Origin: Branchinecta lynchi | Lineage: Eukaryota; Arthropoda; Branchiopoda; Anostraca; Branchinectidae | Length of the DNA: 64,000 bases | Assembly (NCBI GenBank): GCA_023053575.1 | Contig: JAKZAP010000003.1 | Span: 8,098,561-8,162,560, forward strand | Direction: 5' to 3' | Part shown: positions 54,125-64,000 of the stretch, one piece after another | How positions within the stretch are numbered: position 1 is the first letter of the stretch | How the letters are laid out: the number at the start of each line of letters is the position of its first letter | The notes under the pieces: generated by a model | What the model saw: only the letters and a program-made list of their open reading frames with translations | Told to the model about the DNA's origin: nothing | The model's database searches: none | Program-made: the position numbers and the translations under genes

Positions 54125-54341
54125 AAACATTTGCTGCTGCGTGGTTCCGGCTTTCGAACGCCCGAAGTTCGTCATACGCTTACCTGTGCTTTTGTTTCGG
54201 AGTACAGCCACCGTGGGACCGGCTGTGCACTTTGGGCACATACTATGCAGCTATTTTGGGGGTGAGCACCCCTTGGCTTGTTTCTGATTTACTTTGCATT
54301 TTGCGAAGAGATGAATCTATCTCGTGGACCACATAAATTAG

Positions 54342-55418
54342 TTTTTGGGATCCCAAAACGTAAGTGGAGGGATACCTATGACATCACAAAAGTTGTCCGT
54401 CTCTTCGTCCGTCCGTCTGTCCGTCTCTAAGCACTATAGCTCTCGAAGGGAATGAGATATTTTGATGAAACTTGGTGTGAGGATTGTTTGGGTCAAGAGT
54501 AAGGTCAAGTTCGTAGATGGGCTTTGTAGCCCTACATTTAGGGGTGGGGGAGGGGGTTTAATTTAAAGGGCAAATGAAATATTTTTAAACCTATAATGTG
54601 ATAGTCGAGTATGGGGTAAAAAGACATGCTGAACACGATGGTGAAAACTATTTTGTCATCGGACAAGTAGTTCGCGCGGAATCCGGCCAAAACCGGAAAG
54701 TTTGTTAAAAGTTAAAGTTTTATTTGAAGTTGATTAGATGTTCGATTTAGGGATAAGAAGGCATGCTGAACATGATGGGGAAACACATTTGTTTGCCACA
54801 AATAGTTAGCCCGGAATCCAGCCAAAACCGGAAAGTCTGTTAAAAGTAAAGTTTTATTTGAAGTTGATTAGATGTTCGATTTAGGGATAAGAAGACGTGC
54901 TGAACATGATGGTGAAAACCATTTTCTCGCCGGGCAAGTAGTTCGCCCGGAATTCGGCCAAAACCGGAAAGTTTGTTCGAAGTAAAAGTTTTGTTTTAAG
55001 TTGATAGATGTTCGATTAAGGGGTAAGAAGACATGCTGAACCCTTATGGGACCAGTATTTTCTACCAGAATAGCTTGTTCGGCCGGAATCAGGCCAAACC
55101 GGAAAATTTGTTAAAAGCAAAAGTTTTATTTTAAGTTGATTAGATGACAATTTAGGGGTAAGAACACGCGCTGAATCTGTATATGACAATCTTTTTTTTT
55201 ACCTGGACATATAGTTTGTTTGGAATCCGGTTAAACCGGATTTTTTTTATAAGTTAAACTTTTACTTGAAGTTGATTAGATGTTCTTTATACGGATAAGG
55301 TGATACGCTGAATTCGTTTCTGACCTTTTTTTTTTCTGGACAAGTATGGTAGTTCGTTCGCAATTGTCTGGATCAAATATTAGATTTTTGGGATCCCGTC
55401 GAAACCTTTGGTCTTGTT
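54342..55418 (+). mobile_element. Family A element, copy 8
   Basis: Both palindromic ends intact (TTTTTGGGATCCCAAAA and TTTTTGGGATCCCGTCG...GGTCTTGTT). Six units at ~135 bp. Lies 5' of the candidate exon at 55575. Confidence 0.88.
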
Positions 55419-55574
55419 CGACAAAGACGAAGAACCTTTAAAGTCTCTCTGCAAACAAGATCTTTGGTCGAACAAGTTCGATTCTTCAGCTTTCGCTTCG
55501 TAAAACCCACCCCTCTGTTATGGGCCCTCGTGAGGAAGAGACAAGACTACATTCCTGTCGTACGTCCTTAATTT

Positions 55575-55921
55575 TCGAGCGAGAAAGAAGATAGAAAGAA
55601 AAAAAAAATCCGAACAAGGCATAAACTGCGGAGGAAGTACGATCAGGACCTGAAGGAGGCCAACGTTTCCCTTACTCCACAGTGGGAAGACATCACTGCG
55701 GCTGTACAGCTTCCCGATGAATGAATAGACGTCGGCGACCCTATGCGCCACCCGATGAGTGATGGCTCAATATACGAGGCGCGTAAACCCGCCGTTCTCC
55801 GAGGACTCCTCGGGGCATCAAGGGGAACGTCGAGGAAGTCACTCCACGCGGACTCCATGACCGGAAAACAACGAGAAAATGAGAATGCTTCCAAAGTAGA
55901 TTCGTTCGAAAAAATATACAG
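55575..55921 (+). CDS. Candidate host exon, unknown protein, in-frame TGA
   Basis: One frame is open from 55573 to the donor CAG/GTAAAG at 55922, except for TGA at 55722-55724. Before it: KYDQDLKEANVSLTPQWED and AAVQLPDE; after it: IDVGDPMRHPMSDGSIYEAR and VDSFEKIY. Charged, GC-richer sequence on both sides of the stop suggests coding history. Alternatives are a start at ATG 55743 with the upstream frame by chance, a hidden intron, or a pseudogene. It leaves at phase 2 and joins the exon at 57126. No domain recognised. Confidence 0.42.
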
Positions 55922-55997
55922 GTAAAGGAAATAGTCGGGATCCACTTTATTTTAGATTTACTTAATTTACTTTCAAAGAGAAATAGTAAACTCAATG

Positions 55998-57042
55998 AAC
56001 AAGACCAAAGGTTTCGATGGGACCTAAAAAATTAACACTTGGTTCTTGTATATTTCCGGTCTTCGGCAGAATCCTTGAACATTTTTACTATTAAAATTTA
56101 GAAACAAACTAAAAAATTCTGGTTTCGGTAGGATTCGGGCAAAAAATAAAGCTCGAAAACGAATTGAGTACATATATCGAACCTTTAATCAACTTCAAGT
56201 AAAACTTTAACTTTTAAACAAATTGTCCGGTTTCAGCTGGATTCCTGGTGAACTGTATGTCCGGGTAGAAAATGATTACCATATATGGATTCAGCATTTC
56301 TTTGTACCCTGAATCGAACATCTAATCAACTTCAGATACAACTTTTCTTTCTAACAAATTTCCCGGTTTTGACTCCGGGTGAACTGTATGTCTGGGTAGA
56401 AAATGAATAGGGGTTCAGCATGTCTTCTTTCTGAAGCATAAATCGCACATTTAACCAACTTTAGATACAACTTTTACTTTTAACAAATTTTCCGGCTATG
56501 GCCGGATTCTGGGCGAACTACTTGTCCGGCAAGAAAATGATTTCATGTACGTATTCAACATGTCTTCTTACCCCTAAATTGGACATCTAATAAACTTCAG
56601 ATAACCTTTTACTTTTAACAAATTTACCGGTTCAGGCCGGACATACATACATTACATATATACACATGTATACATTACATATATACACATGTATGCATTA
56701 CATATATACACATGTATACATTACATATATACACATGTATACATGTTTTACATACATGCTCAGTACGTCATCTTACCCCTAATCTCATTAGCTGTTAAAA
56801 GATGTTTCGTTCGCCCCTTAATTTGGACCCCTCTCCGCCACCCCTAAATGTAGGGCTACACCCCTAAATACAGGGCTAACACATGTCCCTTGACCCCTGT
56901 CCCTTGACCCAAAGAATCCTCACACAAAGCTTCATCAAAATATCCAATTTCCCTTCGAGAATGATCATGCTGACGGACGTACGGACGGACAGACGGACAA
57001 CTTTTCATAGGTATCCCTCCACCTACGTTTTGGGTCTCAAAA
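55998..57042 (-). mobile_element. Family A element, copy 9, minus
   Basis: Plus strand starts AACAAGACCAAAGGTTTCG and ends CGTTTTGGGTCTCAAAA, the reversed A ends with a degraded palindrome. Contains a 4 x 23-bp tandem repeat (56650-56741). It sits in the intron between the candidate exons at 55575 and 57126. Confidence 0.85.
56650..56741 (+). repeat. Four 23-bp tandem repeats
   Basis: Unit CATTACATATATACACATGT plus ATA, four copies with one substitution, inside family A copy 9. Alternating purine-pyrimidine over most of the unit. Confidence 0.9.
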
Positions 57043-57125
57043 GATGATATTTTTGTTTAGTGTTTTAGTTGACTTTTCAAATCAGTGTTAAATCATAACC
57101 ATGATCTCATTCTTATTAACACCAG

Positions 57126-57213
57126 CAATTCCCAAAATCGATTCCCCACCAAATCTGAAAGGGAGTCCTATTTTGATGATGCCGATGATAATCGTAGTAT
57201 TCTCGGCCCGTGA
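57126..57213 (+). CDS. Candidate terminal exon paired with 55575-55921
   Basis: Acceptor CTCATTCTTATTAACACCAG, then 1+87 bases to TGA at 57211. Joined to AG from the previous exon it reads SNSQNRFPTKSERE, then FDDADDNRS and ILGP, stop. The phase fits and the composition resembles the upstream exon. A second frame here (ending ESSADGENTPKV) competes. No homology recognised. Confidence 0.38.
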
Positions 57214-57379
57214 GAATACAGTGAAAACGGAGACTCCTAAAAAGGAGTCCTCGGCGGATGGCGAGAATACGCCGAAGGTCTAAGGTAGCCTACATACATC
57301 TGTTGGTAAATCTTCACAGCCGAATCAGCGACCGTCGCTTTCGAGTCCATTGTGTTAACTATTCGGCCGCGGACGGACT

Positions 57380-57480
57380 CACGTTCAATTCAGTTCAGTT
57401 CAATTCATTTATTCCCAAAATTCTGATAATACAAAATGTACGGGATTGTCAAATTACAATTTGGTTTAATTCACATTGAA
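57380..57480 (-). mobile_element. LINE 3' tail, minus
   Basis: Minus strand: AATTTTGGGAATAAATGAATTG then ACTGAACTGAATTGAACG, a simple-repeat LINE tail. Adjacent minus frame (57747-57505) not recognised as LINE protein. Confidence 0.4.
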
Positions 57481-57734
57481 ATTGCGGTTAAAATAAGGCA
57501 CAAATTAGTTCAGATAGCGTTCACTGCTATGAGCTGGCGGGTTCAATAGATGAGCTTTCTTGGCTGCCCTTGAGATACTCCTTCTTGGGCGAGTATCCAT
57601 TCTTTTTTTCATCTTCAGGTGGCAGGATCTCACGGTGCATTTCCAAGGCAAGGCTGTCCCTGTCCTTCGGGACGTTTTCGCGTGGATGGCTCCGTTGGAT
57701 GTTACGTCCCATTTTAACGGATGTTGGTAACACT

Positions 57735-58039
57735 GAGCGTGTTCCACCCTTGTAACAATAGTTACTATTAGTTACTATTTCCGTTCCATCCTCACGAAAA
57801 GTTACTACGCTGACCGTTCCAACCTTGTCGGAATAGTAACTAATAGTTACTATTTGCTTACCATGCTCGGGAGCGTGGTAAGCGTAGTAACTACGCATCT
57901 CTGGAACGTGATTGGTCGGATTCGCCCCTGGCGTGAGATCCTGCTGGAAAATAGAAAAATCGTTCCAGCCTTGACAGCAAAAAGCCAGAATTCGCGACGT
58001 GATGCGTAGTAACTACGGTAAGTAGGATGGAACACGCTC
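57735..58039. mobile_element. 305-bp MITE, family I copy 2
   Basis: Same length and ends as 519-823, flanked by ACT on both sides (57732-57734, 58040-58042). Few differences between the copies, so recent activity. Confidence 0.88.
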
Positions 58040-58076
58040 ACTGTAGTATCCCTTTGGCATACGTCACCACGATTAA

Positions 58077-58531
58077 AGTTTAACTGAAAAGGGCTTAGAT
58101 AGGACAATCTAGTTACCATCACCTATTCACTAAAAGAAGCTTGAAAACCCGGCGTAAATGCGTTACTTCGTTGCTCCGCTATTCACGAATAGTCGATTTT
58201 TAAATAGTAGAATTTCCTTGTCTGATTTGTAGGCTCTGTGCGCTTGTATCTGTGTTGGATGATCGACGAAAACCATTTTCGAAAATTAAGTCTTCACGCA
58301 GTGACCTACTTTGCGTAAGCTGATCACTGCGGCCACTGAAACGCTGCGATTGTATTGAGGTTAAGTTTTTCTGCGTCATAGTAGAAATTTGCGTTGTTAG
58401 GACGACCGTAGATATTCTGAACGTCATTCTAAAGCAAATGAAGGAAAAATAAGAAAATCCGTTAACACAATCTGAAAAATGCAGTATATTCAGTTAAATG
58501 ATTCAAAAGTAAGTTGGCTTTCAGTTAAACT
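58077..58531. mobile_element. 455-bp TTAA-flanked inverted-repeat element
   Basis: AGTTTAACTGAAAAGGGC and GGCTTTCAGTTAAACT are inverted ends bounded by TTAA (58073-58076, 58532-58535). TTAA is the piggyBac-type target, but AGTTT is not a typical piggyBac end; TA-flanked mariner is the alternative. The same end occurs at 44196-44215. Confidence 0.65.
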
Positions 58532-58599
58532 TTAAGCTTTTGAAGACGAGTGCAGAACTATGGTTTCGCATAGGTGAAAGATTGCTAAATCTTTACACG

Positions 58600-59080
58600 C
58601 AATTAAGGTAAGCACAACCGGGATCAAGGAAAGTTATATAAACAGGAAGTTGGGACTCGCGAGGGGTTGCTCACTCCGCTCCACCGGTGTACACCTCGGC
58701 GCGGCACTGGCACGGCACCGCGGCACGCGCCACTTGGTGTACATCGCTTTTGGGAGTGAGAAACCCCCTGTTTTTAGTTTCTCGTCAGTCTTAGTGCTGA
58801 ACCTTCGTCTTCAGTCTTCGTTCGTTGTCACTCTTCGTATTTAGTGAGTTCCAGTATGCATCGTCAGTGCAGTTCCAGTTTGCAGATTTAAAGTGCAGCT
58901 AAAGAGTATCCATGTACGTAGAGGATTATTGTTAAGCCGTATCATCGTAGAAGTGGAAGTAGTAACGCCGTTTAAGGTAAAATAAAGACCCATTTATATC
59001 TCAACCTGTGTTGGATGTAGCTCTACCACCGAAGGTGCAGAACCGCCATACATCATCACTCGTGCTACCGATACACTCAA
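58600..59080 (+). promoter_or_regulatory. Possible promoter or solo LTR
   Basis: TATATAA at 58635-58641 and AATAAA at 58981-58986 lie 346 bp apart, followed by GAAGGTGCAGAACCGCC. A TATA box, a poly(A) signal and a downstream primer-site-like string would suit the end of an LTR, but I see no pol next to it and no matching second LTR. Confidence 0.3.
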
Positions 59081-59240
59081 ATCTCTAAGAGTCGTAAACC
59101 ACACTGGCCTGACATATCACAAAAATTCAACTAAGAAAACAACGTTGGATTTTTTATTCAAATATCTCTACCGCTGTACCATCACCATGATGGATGTTTT
59201 CACGTCGAAGCCATCCAGCTCGATGCTCATTCAAAGCCGT

Positions 59241-59557
59241 CAGCTCTCCCCCAAAAGCCGTCAGCCAGCCGTTAAAAAATACCGAATCGGTGCGAAGCGA
59301 AGCGATTTTTCATCAAAACAGTTGATTTTTTTTTCATGGAAACAGTCGTTTTTTCTGAAAATTGGTCGATTTTTCGTCAAAATAGTCAGTTTTTCTGAAA
59401 ATCAGTGGATTTTTTGGAAAATCAGTCGAATTTTTCAAAAATGTAATTTTTGTTTGTTGAAAACAGTCGTTTTTTTTCGCAGAAAAAGTCGGTAAAAATT
59501 ACTGCCAGTCGGTAAATGCCTCCCCCCCCCCAAGCATTCTGGCTTGTAACGCCTCTG
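59241..59557 (+). mobile_element. hAT MITE, family E copy 4 (5' end lost)
   Basis: AGTCGGTTTTTCTG-type phrases and the right end TAACGCCTCTG match copies 1-3. The CAGGGGCG start is missing or mutated. Confidence 0.72.
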
Positions 59558-60298
59558 CGCGTCATCCTACGGAAACCTATGAAACTTATGATGGGGGAAG
59601 AATCACATGTTGGTGGAAGGCTGTTGTTTATGACTATGAATTACATATATATTCAATAATGGTATAAACTGAAAGTGAGCTACGAAATTGTCAGCGATAT
59701 TTTGGCCCTTCTTGGCAAGGGTCCTCGTCAGGCTGGAAGGAAGAAACGAACCTGCCCGAAGGACCGAAATGTCGCTATCCAATATCGCAGCTGAATTTCC
59801 ATATTAGCCATTGTTTAATACATTTTTCCCAGTCAGCTTGGACAAAAGAATCACGCGCCCTTGTCCTAAACAGACATTTCACTCATCACGGTTGAGGATG
59901 TATCGGATTGTGATTCCAATATTTAACGGCGGATTATGACATCTCGGAACATCACGACCAGCTCGTGACAACTTTCTTTTTCATAAACTATTTTTCCAAC
60001 GGTTACGTGGGGGTGAATGATGGCACTTTCATGTTGAAAGTACATTTTTAATCAACCGTCATTCCGTGTTTAGTTTGTTCGCTAGACGAGTGAGAATTTG
60101 CTAAAATCCGACATGACTTTGCCATAGCAAATATAAAATTGGTGAAAGTGCAAGTAAGTGCTACACAAACAGTCGGGTTTTCCAGACGTAATCGGAGACG
60201 AAGTCGTGTCGCAACTACCACTGCTTGCTAACTAGCTGAAATTCCGTGCGAACTCCTTCTTTCTTGTTATTTTTCCTCAGTTTGCTTTCTCCTTTGTT
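59558..60298. other. Unassigned, contains D motif
   Basis: The D hairpin at 59693-59800 reads, on the minus strand, AGCCTGACGAGGACCCTTGC, CAAGAAGGGCC and AAAATATCGCTGA. A second partial copy in the opposite sense (AGGACCGAAATGTCGC) lies just right of it. The remainder is unassigned. Confidence 0.45.
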
Positions 60299-60299
60299 A

Positions 60300-60479
60300 T
60301 TTTTGGATGCCAGAACGTTCGAGTGACTTCGTAAAAGTTGTCCGTCTGAAGCACGATAATTCTCGAAGGGGTTGAAGTCAAGTTCAGTACGAGGATTCTT
60401 TGGTCAACGTGGGGGTCAAGTTTGTAAATGTGGGTCAGGTTCGTGGAAGAGGGATATTCAAATAAGCGGTGAAAACAAT
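60300..60479 (+). mobile_element. Family A 5' remnant, copy 10
   Basis: TTTTTGGATGCCAGAACG, TAAAAGTTGTCCGTCTG and ATAATTCTCGAAGGGG follow the A start, then stop before the tandem units. Confidence 0.6.
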
Positions 60480-60618
60480 GTTTTTTAATAGCTTATAAAA
60501 ACTTCGATTGGGAGTCTGTGAGTCTGTTCCCACGGACGAGAAATGCTCCGACTATCACCACTGTCATCAGACAGAAATTCCTCTTCGTATTCAATGGGGA
60601 GTTTTGAAAGGGTTCTTT

Positions 60619-61085
60619 GAACAAGAACTTTAAGCTCATATGGCACTTGCAATGCTTGGTAAAAGGATGAAAGTAGGAAATTGACAATTTGTGGGTTTGT
60701 TGTGATCATTTGTAAGCAAAACCCTTGAGATAAAAATAACGATGGGTATTTGGAAATCACAAGGACGTATTGTTCGGTAAAAAACTTTTTTTTTGCACTT
60801 GGCTGTGATGATGTGCACTTCAAGGGCGTTACATTCATCTGTGATCAAAACCCTTGAGGCAAAAATGATCCTGGGCCATATACGATCATGAGATCAAAAG
60901 TATTTTTTTTTACTTTTTGGTTAAGATGCGCACTTTAAGGGTGCTAGAAATTCATTCCTAAGCAAAACCTTTCATGCAAAATGATCAGGGGCTCATGGGG
61001 ATCACGAAATATTTATGTTTGTACTTTGCAGTGGAGATGAGTACTTTAAGAGATGATCGGATCTGGAAGTAACAAATTGTAAGCC
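60619..61085 (+). mobile_element. Family B 5' half
   Basis: CAAGAACTTTAAGCTCATATG start and units with CTTTAAGGGTGCTAGAAATTC; ends in the GGATCTGGAAGTAACAAATTG phrase, with no second half. Confidence 0.7.
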
Positions 61086-61901
61086 AATCTTTAGTAATTT
61101 AACTTATTTGTATATTACTTAAAAACTAAGAAATCCTATTTCGTACTTTTTGTGGCTACTTCTCCATCCCTCAGTGACGTTACTTTTAATATATTTTTAC
61201 CCAATTTTAACTATTCACGTCACCTAACTTTTTAAATTCACTCATATTTTATTTACGATTTTTCGCCCCTGATATTTGGAAATTAATTCTCTCATTTGGA
61301 TCTTTTTAAAAAATTTCTTTAACTACATTTTCTTTAAACAACTAAATATAAACTATTAAAAAAATAAACACTTAAATAAAAAAATAAAGATCCTCAACAC
61401 CTTCACACACCAAGTCATCAACCCCAGCTATTTACTGGCACAAACACAAGGACAAAAGACAACACAATAAACCAGAAAATTTATTTTAATATATATACAA
61501 AATTTAATCTTCCGTTCCGGCTACTGAAATATACATTCAAACTCTTCAAACATACATACTTTACTGGAAACGGTAAAAAAAATTTAAAAAACAAGACGCC
61601 CACGACTGCAAAGGGCTGCTCCCATCATTAACACATTCAACTAAAAACATCACTAATAAATAAAAAATCATTTAACTAACATATTTAAAAATACACTGAT
61701 CATTATATAAATCATTTAAATAACATATTTTAAAATATATTGATCACTATCTAATAATTATAATCAACTCAGCACATTCACTGGGCCTTGCGTTATTGGG
61801 CATTTTTTATAATCCTTATAAAAAAACAAATTTCCAGTAAAAAAAACAAAACAAGATCAACGGATTCAAATTAGTAAATACCAAAATATTAAAACATAGA
61901 T
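61086..61901. other. AT-rich stretch, probable LINE 3' UTR
   Basis: Strongly AT-rich sequence directly downstream (minus sense) of the LINE remnant at 61902. No frame or inverted repeat stands out. Confidence 0.4.
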
Positions 61902-62541
61902 TTATTTACAATTTTTGCTCTGTTTACCTACCATACCTTCCTGTGTCAGCTCGTTGAACAGCCCACATGCTGCCAATGTCTTTTCCAGAATATAGCTTTC
62001 TTGTTTTTCGTGTGTCCTCGCTTTCCACGCGTAGTAGCTATAATTTGCTACGATGTATGTGGCCGATCGGTCTTGTTTCTCTTCTTCATTATTACCTTCT
62101 AGTCTTAGGAGATTTTCGAGGGCAACTTTGCTACCTGTAATTTCCTGTAGCACATTTTTTAGTTGCTCTGCTTGTTCAATCACTGCTTCACAGTTTATCA
62201 AAGCATACAATATTGTTTCTGTTTCAATCTTGCATCTTTGGCAAACATTTGTTTCTTTCTCGTTAATTCTTTTTTTTTCGTTCTCGTGTTGGTAGTAGAT
62301 TATTTAATTGTTGGTACAAATGTTGTTTAACTTTCGGAGCAAGCATAAGACCATGCAAAATGCTGAAAATTTCTTTTACTTCATTTTCCGTCTTTTCTCC
62401 ATCTTGTACCATCTTTAAATTAGGTAGGTTTGCCTTTTTGAAATAGTACTCTTTCATTTCCTTCCTATCAAGGGTTCCTTTTTCGAAGTCAATTATTTTA
62501 TTTTCAGTCAGGTCACGGGCTTCTTTAGAAAGGTTTTCCAA
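61902..62541 (-). pseudogene. LINE C-terminal zinc-knuckle remnant, frameshifted
   Basis: Two minus frames (62541-62263 and 62210-61902) are one reading split by a frameshift. Across the junction: KETNVCQRCKIETETILYAL and later CEAVIEQAEQLKNVLQEIT. CxxC-x5-TETxxxALxxC is the zinc-binding tail of some LINE ORF2 proteins (usual His replaced by Tyr). A charged, helical N-terminal part precedes it. No RT core left. Confidence 0.6.
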
Positions 62542-63426
62542 CTTTTTGGGGAAACACTTTTTTTCGTTGTAACCAGGGGGGCACTGGTCTTAAATTCCAG
62601 GGTATTGGGCTGGGTGGGGGTGGGTCCTTTGGTGCTCCAAAAGGTACTTTTCATACCAAGGTGGGGTGATCCAAAATAGTATGTGTATTATTATTTTCAT
62701 ACCTATTTTGGGGGTGGGGTGTCAAATTTCACTGAAAAACAAGAATTTCTTCCAAAAAAAAAACAATTTCATACCAACATTTTCCCAACATTTTCGTAGC
62801 AAAATTAGATTTAACCAAACTGATCGGGTTTATTGCAAAAAAATGACAGACTTTTTCAAATAGTGTTTGAAAACAATTTGTTACCACTAACACAACACAT
62901 AAACAATGTATAACCTGAACTAGCTTATCATAACAATGAACAAGGCCTTAAAATACGACTAGTTTCACCTGGATCTCCCAGTTTTAGAACTGAGAACGGC
63001 ATAGTGCGATGATTCAAGATTCAAGACGAGATCAAAGTCAAGGGCCGTCCAAGTAGAGAAAGCAGCAGAAAGACAAATGATATTTCCGTCTACCACCGAG
63101 TTCTGTTAAGTATTTTTCAGGTCACATAGATTTCTTTACTGAAAGAACTGAATAAGACTTTAGACACTCTTATAGTAAAACCATTTCCCAAAGGAAACAT
63201 TCAAGTAATCACAAATTTGTGGCACGTTCTAATGGGTTGTTGTGACTCCCGGCTCTTTTATAAGACTTGTCTTTCATAGGCCTGGTTGCATAGTCTTGGG
63301 ATGAGATCTTCACAAAAATAAACTGGCCCATTGCAGTATCGAAGCAGAAAAACCACAAACATATTGCAGATAAGGTTGATACATGAATAAGTCGGTGATC
63401 GAAAATCCTTCGCACAAGTAGCTTAC
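62542..63426. other. Unassigned, G-rich and A-rich parts
   Basis: 62570-62720 contains imperfect repeats of GGGTGGGG and CATACC; nothing coding. Downstream (minus sense) of the candidate exon at 63427. Confidence 0.35.
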
Positions 63427-63534
63427 CACTTTCTGATCGTTATGCACATAATTCTGATCTTCAACAACTGTCTTTCTAGGACAAACTAGAGCTACCCAAA
63501 GTGGCACAAGTGTAACAAGGGCTAGAAGAACCAT
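63427..63534 (-). CDS. Candidate first exon of a secreted protein
   Basis: Minus strand: ATG at 63534, 36 codons, then donor GTG/GTAAGC. It begins MVLLALVTLVPLWVALV, a textbook signal peptide (hydrophobic core, no internal charge), then CPRKTVVEDQNYVHNDQKV. A TATAAAG motif lies 120-125 bases upstream (63653-63659). The next exon is not recognised, so product and function are unknown. Chance is possible for so short a frame. Confidence 0.42.
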
Positions 63535-64000
63535 GTAATGTTAATTTCAGTCCAATTCGATGCGATCTGAGACCACAGTTGCCGACGATCCGAAATAGGT
63601 AACGTTCTGAAAGTGGTTCGCTACCTCTAGTTTTTTCAAATCACCAAACGCACTTTATAATTAAAGGAAACTAACACCCAGCGAACACCCTATCAATTAT
63701 GATTTGTAGACTGGTCACCTTTAAAGCAAAAAAGCATCACTACTTCTTCTTCGTTTTCACAACAACACAATGCAACGCTAAGAAAAGTTGGGAAATTAGT
63801 ATCTTTCCTGTCCTGCTGTTCCATTATTTTTTCATCACAGTATATGCATCAATTTCTTTCTGGGAAAAAAAACCTTTTGGTGGGCAATCGTGCTCACTAT
63901 GTTTCTGCAGATAATGCTCCTTCAAGCCATACCTCCAAAAGGTTCGGAATAAGGGTCGGCACCGTTTCTGTTTTGGGCTAAAACAGAAACGGTAAAAAAA
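63535..64000. other. Upstream region of the minus-strand exon
   Basis: Contains the TATAAAG motif noted for 63427-63534. At 63963-63995 there is a partial inverted motif (GCACCGTTTCTGTTTTGG...AAAACAGAAACGGT) that may be the start of another foldback cut by the window edge. Confidence 0.35.

Overview
This is a repeat-saturated window of a metazoan (probably invertebrate) nuclear genome. Evidence for this is spliceosomal exon/intron structure, a secreted cystine-knot gene, Ty3/gypsy and CR1/L2-like retroelements, and many non-autonomous DNA transposons. No bacterial or viral gene set is present. I cannot place the species. Almost all of the many short open frames in the window are chance frames inside repeats.

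The one host gene I can assemble runs on the + strand across at least 38.6 kb. Its exons are at 233-446, 22744-22800, 27584-27726, 35606-35670 and 38610-38817. All have AG/GT borders and the junction phases fit (1/1, 1/1, 0/0, 2/2). The exons encode a chain of cystine-knot modules with CxGxC or CxxxC and CxC motifs, and the last ends like a TGF-beta/BMP ligand (SCGCH, then stop). The first exons lie left of the window. Two weaker host candidates are a + strand exon pair at 55575-55921 and 57126-57213, which needs explaining because of an in-frame TGA, and a minus-strand first exon with a signal peptide at 63427-63534.

The introns and flanks are layers of mobile elements. Family A is a 0.7-1.5 kb element bounded by GGGATCCC palindromes, with 134-137 bp internal repeats and about ten copies. 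Family B is up to 2.5 kb, with TATGGCACTTG termini and a three-phase ~435 bp higher-order repeat. Family C (14.3-20.7 kb) has one copy inserted in the opposite orientation into another copy of itself. There are also hAT-type (8-bp target duplications), Tc1/mariner-type (TA), Harbinger-type (TAA), TTAA-flanked and 3-bp-duplicating miniature elements. A defective Ty3/gypsy element lies at 2566-6871. Several CR1/L2/RTE-like LINE remnants and a dispersed hairpin motif (family D) that resembles a hammerhead core are also present.

Nested insertions give relative ages and exact element ends: a Tc1 MITE in a gypsy LTR, A in B, A in a Tc1 MITE, hAT in D, a Harbinger MITE and a LINE tail in B, a foldback element in B, and C in C. 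A 100-N gap at 25878-25977 is flanked by a 35-bp exact duplication and is probably an unmerged overlap.
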